A DNA stretch of 64,000 nt from UBA4459 sp963776205 (GTDB lineage Bacteria; Bacteroidota; Bacteroidia; Bacteroidales; F082): positions 27,496 through 91,495 of the forward strand of contig CAVZLR010000008.1 in NCBI GenBank assembly GCA_963776205.1, read 5' to 3'. Below, one piece after another: positions 8,035 to 17,593 of the stretch. The first letter of the stretch is position 1, and every line of letters begins with the position of its first letter. Under the pieces are notes generated by a model that made no database searches, was not told the DNA's origin, and saw only the letters and a program-made list of their open reading frames with translations. Made by a program: the position numbers and the translations under genes.

Positions 8035-10353
8035 ATGGCTAAGAATTTGGTAATAGTGGAGTCACCAGCAAAAGCGAAAACAATAGAAGGGTTTTTAGGT
8101 GAAGATTTTGTTGTCCGGTCAAGTTTCGGGCATGTAATGGATTTAAATAAAACCAAACTCAGTGTTGATGTTGAAAATGATTTTCAACCCGAATACGAAA
8201 TAAGCCCTGATAAAAAGAAAGTAGTTAAGGATCTGAAAAAGATGGCCAAAGATGCCGAGATGGTGTGGCTGGCATCTGATGAGGACCGTGAAGGAGAAGC
8301 CATTTCATGGCATTTGTTTAAAGCATTGGATCTGAAAGATGAAAAAACAAAACGTATTGTTTTTCATGAAATTACCAAAAATGCCATTACTGATGCTATT
8401 CAATCACCCAGGGATATCGACAGGAATCTGGTTTCAGCGCAGCAGGCAAGGCGCGTACTCGACCGACTGGTAGGTTACGAACTGTCGCCATTGTTATGGA
8501 AAAAAGTAAAACCATCTTTGTCAGCAGGCCGTGTGCAGTCAGTAGCTGTCAGATTGATAGCTGAGCGGGAAGAAGAGATAAAGAATTTTAAAAGTACTTC
8601 GGCATATCGTATCGTTGTTGATTTAAAATCAACAAATAAGGAAAACCGGGTTTTTACGGCTGAATATCCCAGCCGTTATACCAAACTTGACGAAGCCAAA
8701 CAATTTCTTGATGATCACATTGATGCCAGTTATAAAGTATCCTCTATTGAAAAGAAACCTGGTAAAAGATCACCAGCTGCGCCATTCACCACTTCAACAT
8801 TGCAGCAGGAAGCTTCACGGAAACTTGGCTTTTCAGTGGCAAACACCATGCGTATTGCACAACAGCTATATGAATCAGGAAGGATTACATATATGAGAAC
8901 AGATTCTGTAAATCTTTCAAAAATGGCCATCTCAATGGCCAAAGATGAGATTACAAAGTTGTATGGTGAAGATTACGTTAAAACACGTCGGTTTACCACC
9001 AAAACAAAAGGTGCACAAGAGGCGCACGAGGCCATCAGGCCAACTTATCTAAATAATAGTTCAATTGATGGAACTTCGGACCAGAAAAGGTTATACGACC
9101 TGATCTGGAAAAGGACCATTGCTTCACAAATGAGCGAAGCTAAACTTGAAAAAACCAATATCAGCATCGAGTCTTCGAAAGCAAAAGAGCTTTTTATGGC
9201 CAGCGGCGAAGTTGTAAAATTTGATGGTTTCCTGAAAGTTTATATGGAAGGAACCGATGATGATAACGGTGAAACACCTGGCTTACTTCCCGCTTTGAAA
9301 AGCGGTGAAACACTTCAATTCATTGAAATGCGAGCCCGTGAAAAATATACAAGACCATTACCAAGGTACACCGAAGCCAGCCTCGTAAAAAAAATGGAAG
9401 AACTGGGAATAGGAAGGCCGTCAACTTATGCGCCAACCATCTCAACCATTCAGAAAAGGGGATATGTAGAAAAAGAAAACCGCGACCAGGGAAAAAGAAA
9501 TATCAACGTGTTATCGTTGAAGAAAGGCGTGGTAAAGAAAACAGAAGTAAGTGAAAACATTGGTTCTGAAAAAGCCAAGCTATTCCCGACAGACATTGGT
9601 ATATTGGTCAATAAATTCCTGATGGAATATTTCGATAACATCATCGACTTTCATTTCACAGCCAAAGTTGAAAAAGAATTTGACGAAATCGCTCTCGGCA
9701 AAAAATCATGGAACAAGATGATCAAAAGCTTTTATGGTCCGTTCCATGAAAAAATTGAAGACACACTTGAAAATGCAGGGCGTTTCAGTGGTGAAAAACT
9801 GCTTGGTATCGATCCTGATTCGGGTAAAAATGTATATGTAAAGATTGGTCGTTTTGGCCCTATGGTGCAAATTGGCGATTCTGACACGGAGGAAAAACCC
9901 AAATTCGCAGGTTTGCGGAAAAACCAAAGCGTTGAAACCATCACACTGAAAGAAGCTTTAAAACTATTTGATTTCCCGCGCTCAATTGGCACATACGAAG
10001 ATGAAGAAGTGACGGTAGCCATAGGCCGTTTCGGGCCATATGTGAAGCACAACAACAAGTTCGTTTCGCTTAAAAAAGAAGACGACCCGGCCACCATTGA
10101 GCTAAACAGGGCTATTGAATTGATTGAAGATAAACGTCAGGCAGATCAAAAAAAGATCATCAAGGAGTTTAAAGAAGATGCCTCTGTGCAGGTCTTACAG
10201 GGGCGTTACGGGCCATACCTGGTAATTAATAAGCAGAATTATAAAATTCCGAAAGATGTTGAGCCTGAGAGTTTAACGCTGGAGGAATGCTACGAAATTT
10301 CAAAGGATCCGAAAAATATGCCCAAGAAAAGATTTTCACGAAAGAAAAAGTAA
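8035..10353 (+). CDS. topA: DNA topoisomerase I (type IA)
   Basis: This 772-residue enzyme relaxes negative supercoils through a transient 5'-phosphotyrosine link. The Toprim domain opens with LVIVESPAKAKTIEGFLG and contains the acidic triad in SDEDREGEAISWHL. The active-site tyrosine lies in GRITYMRTDSVNLS near residue 285. The helical-gate region includes GAQEAHEAIRPT and GIGRPSTYAPTI. Instead of C-terminal zinc fingers there are three short topoisomerase C-terminal repeats, visible as KIGRFGPMVQIGD, AIGRFGPYVKHNN and LQGRYGPYLVINK, as is usual in Bacteroidota. The tail is lysine-rich (KKRFSRKKK). It is followed after 47 bases by the arginase-fold gene. Confidence 0.96.
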   Translation: MAKNLVIVESPAKAKTIEGFLGEDFVVRSSFGHVMDLNKTKLSVDVENDFQPEYEISPDKKKVVKDLKKMAKDAEMVWLASDEDREGEAISWHLFKALDLKDEKTKRIVFHEITKNAITDAIQSPRDIDRNLVSAQQARRVLDRLVGYELSPLLWKKVKPSLSAGRVQSVAVRLIAEREEEIKNFKSTSAYRIVVDLKSTNKENRVFTAEYPSRYTKLDEAKQFLDDHIDASYKVSSIEKKPGKRSPAAPFTTSTLQQEASRKLGFSVANTMRIAQQLYESGRITYMRTDSVNLSKMAISMAKDEITKLYGEDYVKTRRFTTKTKGAQEAHEAIRPTYLNNSSIDGTSDQKRLYDLIWKRTIASQMSEAKLEKTNISIESSKAKELFMASGEVVKFDGFLKVYMEGTDDDNGETPGLLPALKSGETLQFIEMRAREKYTRPLPRYTEASLVKKMEELGIGRPSTYAPTISTIQKRGYVEKENRDQGKRNINVLSLKKGVVKKTEVSENIGSEKAKLFPTDIGILVNKFLMEYFDNIIDFHFTAKVEKEFDEIALGKKSWNKMIKSFYGPFHEKIEDTLENAGRFSGEKLLGIDPDSGKNVYVKIGRFGPMVQIGDSDTEEKPKFAGLRKNQSVETITLKEALKLFDFPRSIGTYEDEEVTVAIGRFGPYVKHNNKFVSLKKEDDPATIELNRAIELIEDKRQADQKKIIKEFKEDASVQVLQGRYGPYLVINKQNYKIPKDVEPESLTLEECYEISKDPKNMPKKRFSRKKK

Positions 10354-10400
10354 CCTCATAATTCATTAGTTTCGTTTCTGAAAAACATAGAACAACATTA

Positions 10401-11585
10401 ATGGAGATTAGTCTTTATTTTGATCCTGTAAGCCCGGAAATTTTTGAATTTTCTTCACCCACTGAGCACGAGCGCATATTTGACGTCATAAAAGCGTATA
10501 AGGAAGAAGGAAATTTTCCCGACCTGGATTATATCAAAATCGCTATTGTCGGAATAAATGAAGATCGGGCTGCGCACTTAAATAAGGGATGTTCAAAGGG
10601 TCCTGATCATGTCAGAAGATATTTTTATAATCTTTTTTCTCACTGGAAAAACCTGTCCATTGCTGATCTGGGAAATATTAAAAGAGGACATGCTGTTGAA
10701 GACACCTATTTTGCAGCCAAAGAAGCCATTGCCTTTTTGCTTTCAAACAATATAACCCCCATTATTATTGGTGGCAGCCAGGACCTCACCTATGCGAATT
10801 ACCTGGCTTATGAAGATATCGGTAGGGTTATAAACATTGCTGCTGTTGATCCCCTGTTTGATCTGGGTAATGATGAACACAATTTGAACTCCAGATCCTA
10901 TTTAAGCCGGATCATCCTACACCAGCCCAACTTTTTATTTGCCTATACCAATATTGGATATCAAACGTATTTTGTGGATAAAGACGCGGTTGGCTTGATG
11001 AGAAACTTGCATTTTGATGTGCATCGTCTGGGAAAAGTGAACCTGGATATGGAAGAAGCCGAACCCATGATACGCAATGCGGACATTTTGAGTGTTGATA
11101 TTTCAGCCATCAGGGCTTCCGACGCGCCGGGTAACTTTAACACAGGGCCCAATGGGTTTTATGGCGAAGAAGTTTGTCGTATTTGCCGTTACGCCGGCAT
11201 TAGTGACAAACTAAGCAGTATAGGTTTCTATGAATTCAATCCTGACCACGATCATAACGGCCAAACCGCGCACCTGATAGCCCAAATGATATGGTATTTT
11301 ATTGATGGCTTTATGAACCGGAAAGATGATTTTCCGGAGGATAATAAAGACTTCATGGAAAATTATGTGCGATTTATTGTCAAGGTGGATGACTTTGAAG
11401 ATGAACTGATCTTCTTAAAAAGTAAAAAAACAGATCGCTGGTGGATGCAGGTGACCATCAAAAATAACGTCCATAAAAAATACAAACGCCATCAATTCGT
11501 TCCCTGTTCATACAACGATTATAAAGCCGCTTTGAACCAGGAAATCCCTGATCGCTGGTGGAAAGTCCAGCAAAAACTACTGTAA
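10401..11585 (+). CDS. Arginase/formimidoylglutamase-fold protein with altered metal site
   Basis: The protein has 394 residues and belongs to the ureohydrolase superfamily by overall layout: a nucleotide-like core with IIIGGSQDLTYANYLAYE, then AAVDPLFDLGNDEH, then ILSVDISAIRASDAPGNFNTGPNGFYGEE. Active arginases and formimidoylglutamases use GGxH, DAHxD and SxDxD motifs to bind two manganese ions. Here the first His is Gln (GGSQD) and DAHxD reads VDPLFD, so at least two His ligands are missing. The last 70 residues are a basic, tryptophan-containing extension. Automatic annotation will probably call it formimidoylglutamase; I expect it to be a non-catalytic or re-purposed relative. It follows topA closely and may be co-transcribed. 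Confidence 0.75.
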   Translation: MEISLYFDPVSPEIFEFSSPTEHERIFDVIKAYKEEGNFPDLDYIKIAIVGINEDRAAHLNKGCSKGPDHVRRYFYNLFSHWKNLSIADLGNIKRGHAVEDTYFAAKEAIAFLLSNNITPIIIGGSQDLTYANYLAYEDIGRVINIAAVDPLFDLGNDEHNLNSRSYLSRIILHQPNFLFAYTNIGYQTYFVDKDAVGLMRNLHFDVHRLGKVNLDMEEAEPMIRNADILSVDISAIRASDAPGNFNTGPNGFYGEEVCRICRYAGISDKLSSIGFYEFNPDHDHNGQTAHLIAQMIWYFIDGFMNRKDDFPEDNKDFMENYVRFIVKVDDFEDELIFLKSKKTDRWWMQVTIKNNVHKKYKRHQFVPCSYNDYKAALNQEIPDRWWKVQQKLL

Positions 11586-11606
11586 TTCGGAAGGCCGTTT
11601 TCGTAA

Positions 11607-12668
11607 TTATTTCAAAGCAACCTTTACAAATACAGGGTTGTGGTCGCTGTTCTCAAATTCCAGGTCAATGGATGTGGCTTGCAGCAATTCAACATTAGGA
11701 GAAACAATGAAATAATCCAGGATGGTGGTGCCGTTTTCACCTTTTACAAACGACTTATAATTTTGCCGGTTTGTGGGTGCCGATGCATCATACGCCCAAG
11801 TCCAGTCGTCTGGGAAAATGTCTTCATTCATAATTACTTCTGACGGGACAAAACGGTGGCCATTATATTGATTTGTCGGAATAAAATTCGGCGGATTGGC
11901 ATTCCAGTCGCCCCCGGCAATCACATAGTTTCCTTTTTCATATTCTTCCAGCATTTTATCTTTAATGATATTGAGCTCCTTAATACGTAAGGCGCTGTCG
12001 TAAACATAAGCCGAATTGTGGGTGTTCAACACCACCAGTTCCTTGCCTGAAGTGAGTGGAAAGCGCAACAGGATGAAACATCTGTCCAATAAAAATAATT
12101 TATTAGGCCAGGATGCAATCAATGGATAAGCAAAACGGGTGGCTTCGGTAAATGCAAATTCTGAAAATGAAATCATACCGCCTTTAACAAATCCCAATGG
12201 TTCATACAAAGGAACCGGAACAAAAGGCACATCATAATTTTTGGCAAACACATAATAACTATCTGGTTTGAGGTCAGTAATTTCTTTCACCTCATCATTA
12301 TAGTGACTTCTTCTGGCTTTAAAATCTACTTCCTGAAGCAGCCAGAAATCAATACTGTCCGTCTGACTGATAAATTTTTTGATGCCGTCCAGGTATTTCC
12401 TGCCCGTTTCTTCTGTTGGACGCACTTTTTTACCATCATCATAAAAAAAGTCCATTTCGGCACCCAGTCCGGCGTAACCAATATTCCAGCTGAGTAAATT
12501 GAGCGTGTCAAATGCCAAAGGTGAAACATCCTTACTGGTATCAGTTTCTTTAAGCGATTCAATTTGGCTTGGTGTGTAATCTACAATTGTTATATAAAGC
12601 AGGAATCCGGCGAAGATCAAAATAGCTATTATGATGATCCACATGATTGTTTTTAGGAATTTCTTCAT
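11607..12668 (-). CDS. Endonuclease/exonuclease/phosphatase (EEP) family protein
   Basis: The protein has 353 residues and begins with a membrane-anchor or uncleaved signal helix at about residues 7-28. The EEP fold follows: LNLLSWNIGYAG, then FWLLQEVD with the metal-binding Glu, then VVLNTHNSAY, then VIAGGDWNANPP and a final FENSDHNPVFVKV, which supplies the catalytic Asp-His pair. Such proteins hydrolyse phosphodiesters or phosphomonoesters (nucleases, sphingomyelinase-like and inositol phosphatases). The substrate cannot be told from the sequence. The anchor suggests it works outside the cytoplasm. It converges on the arginase-fold gene and diverges from the GH3 gene. Confidence 0.8.
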   Translation of the reverse strand: MKKFLKTIMWIIIIAILIFAGFLLYITIVDYTPSQIESLKETDTSKDVSPLAFDTLNLLSWNIGYAGLGAEMDFFYDDGKKVRPTEETGRKYLDGIKKFISQTDSIDFWLLQEVDFKARRSHYNDEVKEITDLKPDSYYVFAKNYDVPFVPVPLYEPLGFVKGGMISFSEFAFTEATRFAYPLIASWPNKLFLLDRCFILLRFPLTSGKELVVLNTHNSAYVYDSALRIKELNIIKDKMLEEYEKGNYVIAGGDWNANPPNFIPTNQYNGHRFVPSEVIMNEDIFPDDWTWAYDASAPTNRQNYKSFVKGENGTTILDYFIVSPNVELLQATSIDLEFENSDHNPVFVKVALK

Positions 12669-12725
12669 GTTCTAATTTTTTGTCAAGGTACTCATTTTTT
12701 AAAAATACAGGAATCTAAATTTTAA

Positions 12726-12733
12726 TAACTTTG
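12726..12733 (+). promoter_or_regulatory. -7 promoter element of the GH3-family gene
   Basis: TAACTTTG matches TAnnTTTG and is placed 23 bases before the ATG at 12757. Confidence 0.45.
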
Positions 12734-12756
12734 TTCGCAAGTGAAAACTGTTCATT

Positions 12757-14298
12757 ATGCCATTATTGGGTAGTATTATAAAACGGGCCTATCAGTTAAG
12801 AAATGCCCCGGAAGAAAAGAAGCTAAAATCGATAAGCCCGGTAATGGCGCAGAAAAAGCAATTAGCCAGACTGATACGAAAGGCACAGTTTACAGCTTTC
12901 GGTGAGCATTATAAGTTTCATAAACTATTATCAGCCTCCAACATCGAAAAAGTGTTCAAGGAAACCATACCGGTTCATGATTATAAATCGATTTACAAAC
13001 GTTGGTGGTATAGGTCTTTAAATGGTGAAACATATGTAACCTGGCCGGGTAAAGTCAAGTATTTTGCATTGAGTTCTGGAACTTCCGAATCTTCCAGTAA
13101 GTACATCCCTGTTACTACCGAAATGCTCCGCGCTATAAAATCAGCCAGTTTACGGCAGCTGGTTTCGATGGTGAAATATGATTTTCCATTGGAATTTTAT
13201 GAAAAGGGCATATTAATGATTGGAGGAAGTACGCACTTACAATACAATGGTCGGTATTACGAAGGTGATCTTTCAGGAATTACGGCCGGGAACATTCCTT
13301 TTTGGTTTCAGCATTTCTATAAACCTGGACGTAAAATATCCCGAGCTGCAGATTGGGGAACCAAACTGGATGAAATGGTTAGAAAGGCCCCAGAGTGGGA
13401 TATTGGCATTATTGTGGGTGTACCAGCATGGGTTCAAATTCTGATGGAACGCATTATTGAAGAGCACCAGGTAAAAACAATACATGATATCTGGCCTAAT
13501 TTGAAGGTATATGTGCACAGTGGCGTATCATTCAAACCCTATATAAAGAGTTTTGAAAGGCTTGTTGAAAAACCACTGATTTATAATGAATCGTATCTGG
13601 CCTCAGAAGGGTATATTGCTTTTCAAAATAATCCGCAATCAGTTGGGATGGAACTGGTACTGGATAATGGTATCTATTACGAGTTTGTTCCTTTCAACAA
13701 TTCTAATTTTGACGAAGATGGAAATCTCCGTGAGGATTTAACGGTTTTAGGAATTGATGAAGTAAAAGAGGACGTTGAATACGCTTTGCTGCTTTCAACC
13801 AATGCTGGGGCATGGAGGTATTTGATTGGCGATGTGATAAAGTTCATCAATAAAAACAGATGTGAACTTTTGATTACGGGCAGAACTAAACACTATATCA
13901 GCATTTGTGGCGAACATTTGTCGGTTGATAATATGAACCGCGCCGTTGAATTGCTGGAAGAGGATTTAAATATCGGAATAAAAGAGTTTACACTGATGGG
14001 AATCCGGCACGATAATATGTTTGCACATAAATGGTACCTGGGAACCAATGATATACTTGAACCTGAAGTAGCAGCAAAAAAACTGGATGGGTTTTTATGT
14101 AATCTGAATGACGATTACCGCGTGGAGCGACTGGAAGCTATCAGGGATGTGATAGTTGAGGTATTGCCTACCAAGGTGTTTTATGATTATATGAAATTGA
14201 AAGGAAAAGAAGGAAGTGCCAATAAATTTCCGAGGGTATTAAAAAATTCGAGGATAACCGAGTGGGAAGATTTTCTGAAAAACGAAAACTACATTTAA
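12757..14298 (+). CDS. GH3 family acyl-amido synthetase-like protein
   Basis: The protein has 513 residues and follows the GH3 family of the adenylating (ANL) superfamily, named after plant auxin-responsive proteins. The ATP-binding motif is KYFALSSGTSESSSKYIP, near residues 107-124. Other landmarks are IYNESYLASEGYIAFQ, then YYEFVPF, then AGAWRYLIGDVIKF and the C-terminal LLITGRTKHYISICGEHLS. Plant members join jasmonate, auxin or benzoates to amino acids. Bacterial relatives are common in Bacteroidota and their substrates are unknown. The gene is followed after nine bases by a LysE-type exporter, so the two may be co-transcribed; a link between an amino-acid conjugate and export is only speculation. 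Confidence 0.85.
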   Translation: MPLLGSIIKRAYQLRNAPEEKKLKSISPVMAQKKQLARLIRKAQFTAFGEHYKFHKLLSASNIEKVFKETIPVHDYKSIYKRWWYRSLNGETYVTWPGKVKYFALSSGTSESSSKYIPVTTEMLRAIKSASLRQLVSMVKYDFPLEFYEKGILMIGGSTHLQYNGRYYEGDLSGITAGNIPFWFQHFYKPGRKISRAADWGTKLDEMVRKAPEWDIGIIVGVPAWVQILMERIIEEHQVKTIHDIWPNLKVYVHSGVSFKPYIKSFERLVEKPLIYNESYLASEGYIAFQNNPQSVGMELVLDNGIYYEFVPFNNSNFDEDGNLREDLTVLGIDEVKEDVEYALLLSTNAGAWRYLIGDVIKFINKNRCELLITGRTKHYISICGEHLSVDNMNRAVELLEEDLNIGIKEFTLMGIRHDNMFAHKWYLGTNDILEPEVAAKKLDGFLCNLNDDYRVERLEAIRDVIVEVLPTKVFYDYMKLKGKEGSANKFPRVLKNSRITEWEDFLKNENYI

Positions 14299-14307
14299 TT
14301 TGTACTT

Positions 14308-14937
14308 ATGAATGTTATAATTGAAGGTGCTATACTTGGGCTTTCACTTTCATTTTTGTTTGGTTTCGGCCCGGCTTTTTTTGCCTTAATTCAAACAGGA
14401 ATTCACAGGGGATTCTGGTCCGGATTCTTGCTTGCGGCAGGAATCATTCTCAACGATCTTGTCATTGTTGTTTTTTCGCTTTTCGGTTCAACACAGGCCA
14501 TGGTTAATATGGAAAGTTATAAGTGGCTGGGTATTATCGGTGGAATTCTTTTAATAGTTTTTGGTGTTTTTACGTGCAGCAGAAAGCCTGCACTTTCTAA
14601 TTTTGAAGAAGAGCAAATTGTCAAAAAGCCACATCCGCTTGAATTTATTGGTAAGGGGTTTCTGCTCAATTTTATAAATCCTTTCGTATGGATTTTTTGG
14701 TTAGGAATTGTAGTTGGATTAACAGCACGTTTTCAGGCAGACACATCATCCTTAATCAGATTTTTTGGTGTTGCGCTATCTATTGTTTTTATGACGGATG
14801 TTTTTAAAACTTATGCTGCATCAAGATTCAGAGAACTCATTAATACTAAGTTTCTGGGGTGGATCAATAAAATTGCCGGTATTGGACTAATCGTATTTGG
14901 ATTATTTATTATTATCAAATCGATGTTAGGGATATAA
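14308..14937 (+). CDS. LysE/RhtB family exporter
   Basis: The protein has 209 residues with six hydrophobic helices, the size and topology of LysE/RhtB amino-acid exporters. The N-terminus GAILGLSLSFLFGFGPAFFA carries the conserved helix-1 glycine/proline pattern. GKGFLLNFINPFVWIFWLGI, with the NP(F/W) motif in helix 4, is the family signature. These proteins export small amino acids or related metabolites using the proton gradient. The substrate is not predictable. It starts nine bases after the GH3 gene and ends just before a strong palindrome. Confidence 0.85.
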   Translation: MNVIIEGAILGLSLSFLFGFGPAFFALIQTGIHRGFWSGFLLAAGIILNDLVIVVFSLFGSTQAMVNMESYKWLGIIGGILLIVFGVFTCSRKPALSNFEEEQIVKKPHPLEFIGKGFLLNFINPFVWIFWLGIVVGLTARFQADTSSLIRFFGVALSIVFMTDVFKTYAASRFRELINTKFLGWINKIAGIGLIVFGLFIIIKSMLGI

Positions 14938-14941
14938 AAAA

Positions 14942-14969
14942 AGCGGCTTTAAAATATTTTAAAGCCGCT
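14942..14969 (-). terminator. Rho-independent terminator between convergent genes
   Basis: A perfect 14-bp palindrome (AGCGGCTTTAAAAT and its complement). Read on the minus strand it is followed by TTTTTT, so it mainly ends the S46 peptidase transcript. On the plus strand there is no T-run after it, but the hairpin may still help end the lysE transcript. Confidence 0.85.
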
Positions 14970-14988
14970 CCGGATATTTCGTCATGAA

Positions 14989-17292
14989 TTAGTTTTCAGA
15001 AACAGCCTCAATTGCTATAACTGATTCTCCATTTAAATCATCAACTTTAGTTGTTTTTATTATTTCTGTCCTACTGGGCTTCGGCAATGTTTTATGTATA
15101 GTAAGTTCATCAACCAGGTGGCCTGCTCCTGCAAACTTATCAATGATAAATAAAACATACCTTGAATCTACTACAATCGTTCGTTGCATTTTTGGTGCAA
15201 AAGCAATGTCACTGCTCATCGCTTCCCAATTGCCATCAAAAGCAAGGCCGATCAGTTCTCCCTTTCCATTTACTACGGGCGAGCCGGAATTACCTCCTGT
15301 AATGTCATTGTTGGTAAGAAAACATACAACGAGCCTTCCGTCGTCATTGGCATAGGGGCCATAATCTTTAAGTTCATAAAGCTCTTTAAGTTTTTGTGGA
15401 ACATTGAATTCGTCGTTATTCGGGTCTTCCTTATCTATCAGTCCGCTCAGGTGTGTAACATAATCATATTTAACTGCATCTTTTGGGGAATAATCCTGCA
15501 CCGTTCCATATGAAAAGCGAAGGGTAGAATTAGCATCGGGGTAGAATATTTTATCGCTTTCCATTTTTCTGACACCTTCCAAATAGAGTCGTTCAGCTGT
15601 TTCCATTTCATCTCCACTTTTTTCATAACCGGCTGAAGCTTCCATCATTTTCTGCATGAACCCCTGCATGAGTGCAAAAGCCGGATCTTTATTAATTTCT
15701 TTCAGATCAGGGTCTTCCAGAAAAGCAATAACTGAAGCTTCATCTGAAAGGAACGATTCATTGAAAACATAGGCAGCGAATGCATAATAATCATTGTCGA
15801 ACTTTGAGAGCATTTTTGACATGTATTCAGGCTGATATTCAGCAGCAAGTTTATGACGGTATAAATCTGTCATCACCGCCAACACATCCTGATCAGTAGC
15901 TTTGTCGTAGTTTTTAAAATGTTCATTAACAGCAGCTTTTAAACCGGCTGCAGCCTCATTGATCTGTTCCAGTTTTTTGGCTTTTTTATCTTTATCCTTT
16001 TCCTCTTTGTATTGTTGTAATAATGATTGTAAACCGGAAAATTCCTGTGCATATGAAATAATTTCAGTACCACCGATACCTGTTAAACTGGCGTAAATCA
16101 GCGGCTGTATCCCTTTTTCGCGTTGCTTGTAAATAGAGCTTATATCGGTTAATAAAGAACCATATCTTTCTTTTCTGTCCTCGTTTTCATTTACCCACTC
16201 AGTAAATTTCTTTTCAAAGGTCTGCTTTTCACCGATAACGTCCAGATCGCTTACACCTTTTACCTGGCCGATTAAATATTTCCAGCTATTGGCGATTTGA
16301 GCATAATTTGAAGCATATTTAATTTTTACTTCCTTGTTTTCATCCATATGCAGTCTCCATGCAGCCAGTTTTTCACCGAAAGCCTCAATAATCGGAGGGT
16401 AATAATAATCCATTTTAAACTGAACACCATATGAAGTCTGTGCTCTTTCTGTTCCACCTGGGAATCCCCAAATCATAGCAAAGTCACCTTTATCAACACC
16501 ATCAAGGGAAATAGGAAGGTAATGTTTTGGTTTCATGGGAATATTTTCCTCAGCGTATTCAGCCGGGGAGCCATCGGGCGCAGTGTAAATTCTAAATATA
16601 GAAAAGTCGCCCGTATGACGGGGCCACATCCAGTTATCAGTATCGCCACCATATTTTCCTATTGATGAAGGTGGAGCTCCCACTAAACGTACATCTTTAT
16701 AAACCTGATAAATGAACATATAATATTCGTTGTTATCAAAAAAACTTTTAATAACCACATTGTATTTTCCGTCCTCTGAATTTTCTTTGGTAATTCGTTT
16801 GATGATTTTCCCGGCAATTTCTTTTCGTTCTGAAAAGTCCATTGAATCATTTAACTGTGGGATGATGCTGTCGGTTATATCTTCCATTCGAATGAGTATG
16901 GAAGCTGTGAGTTCTTCATTCGGGAGTTCTTCTTTTCGACTCATCGCCCAGAATCCGTCGGCCAGGTAGTCATGTTCAACTGAACTGTGCTTTTGGATGG
17001 CATCATATCCGCAATGATGGTTGGTAAATAAAAGTCCTTCTGATGAAACGATTTCGGCCGTGCAGAAGAAACCCCTTGGATTGGGACTGTTCGATAGGCC
17101 GACAATAGCATCTTTAAGGCTGGAGTTGTTGACGCTGTAAACCTCCTCGGCGGTTAATTGTAAACCGAGTTTTTGCATATCAGTATAGTTCAGGCGGTCA
17201 ATAAACATGGGCAGCCACATGCCTTCATCAGCTTTCGATTGAGTACCCTGCAACGTAAATAATACAACAAATAGAATGGCAATCTTTTTCAT
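14989..17292 (-). CDS. S46 family dipeptidyl peptidase (DPP7/DPP11 type)
   Basis: The protein has 767 residues from the ATG at 17292 and a signal peptide ending near TQSKADEG. It is a chymotrypsin-fold serine exopeptidase that removes dipeptides in the periplasm. The His is in FTNHHCGYDAIQ, the Asp in GKYGGDTDNWMWPRHTGDF and the Ser in NDITGGNSGSPVVNGKGE. The residue 18 after the catalytic Ser is Gly (LAFDGNWEAM). From memory, Gly here marks DPP7-type enzymes that prefer hydrophobic P1 residues, while Arg marks the Asp/Glu-specific DPP11. An alpha-helical lid with many Glu/Lys lies at about residues 350-560. The longer frame to 17343 would place 17 charged residues before the signal peptide, so it was not used. 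Confidence 0.92.
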   Translation of the reverse strand: MKKIAILFVVLFTLQGTQSKADEGMWLPMFIDRLNYTDMQKLGLQLTAEEVYSVNNSSLKDAIVGLSNSPNPRGFFCTAEIVSSEGLLFTNHHCGYDAIQKHSSVEHDYLADGFWAMSRKEELPNEELTASILIRMEDITDSIIPQLNDSMDFSERKEIAGKIIKRITKENSEDGKYNVVIKSFFDNNEYYMFIYQVYKDVRLVGAPPSSIGKYGGDTDNWMWPRHTGDFSIFRIYTAPDGSPAEYAEENIPMKPKHYLPISLDGVDKGDFAMIWGFPGGTERAQTSYGVQFKMDYYYPPIIEAFGEKLAAWRLHMDENKEVKIKYASNYAQIANSWKYLIGQVKGVSDLDVIGEKQTFEKKFTEWVNENEDRKERYGSLLTDISSIYKQREKGIQPLIYASLTGIGGTEIISYAQEFSGLQSLLQQYKEEKDKDKKAKKLEQINEAAAGLKAAVNEHFKNYDKATDQDVLAVMTDLYRHKLAAEYQPEYMSKMLSKFDNDYYAFAAYVFNESFLSDEASVIAFLEDPDLKEINKDPAFALMQGFMQKMMEASAGYEKSGDEMETAERLYLEGVRKMESDKIFYPDANSTLRFSYGTVQDYSPKDAVKYDYVTHLSGLIDKEDPNNDEFNVPQKLKELYELKDYGPYANDDGRLVVCFLTNNDITGGNSGSPVVNGKGELIGLAFDGNWEAMSSDIAFAPKMQRTIVVDSRYVLFIIDKFAGAGHLVDELTIHKTLPKPSRTEIIKTTKVDDLNGESVIAIEAVSEN

Positions 17293-17580
17293 TTTTTCGC
17301 TTTTAGTAATTAATTCGTGTTTATCTAACATAAAACATACCAAGAATTGTAATTATAACACATACAATACATTGATAGAGAATACCTTAAATATATATTT
17401 TATACGTGTTCAATTTTGAACATACCAGAAATAAAAATGAACACTGTTGAAAGGGCGAAAATAATAGTTTATTCTACAAGTTTTTGTATTAAACATGGGT
17501 AAAAGTTTAAAGGAATGTTATTAACCATGATTTGTTAACTTCTTGTGAAACAGCCTGTCTTAATTTGGTTTAATGAATGG
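17293..17580. other. AT-rich intergenic region
   Basis: These bases lie between the S46 peptidase start and the candidate RNA promoter. I see no open frame, repeat or hairpin worth naming. It should hold the promoter of the leftward peptidase gene, but no clear TAnnTTTG element stands out. Confidence 0.5.
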
Positions 17581-17588
17581 TATATTTG
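17581..17588 (+). promoter_or_regulatory. -7 promoter element of the candidate RNA
   Basis: TATATTTG is an exact TAnnTTTG match. Transcription would start at about 17594. A TTTG sits at 17564-17567, but the 13-base gap is shorter than usual for a -33 box. Confidence 0.5.
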
Positions 17589-17593
17589 CATCA

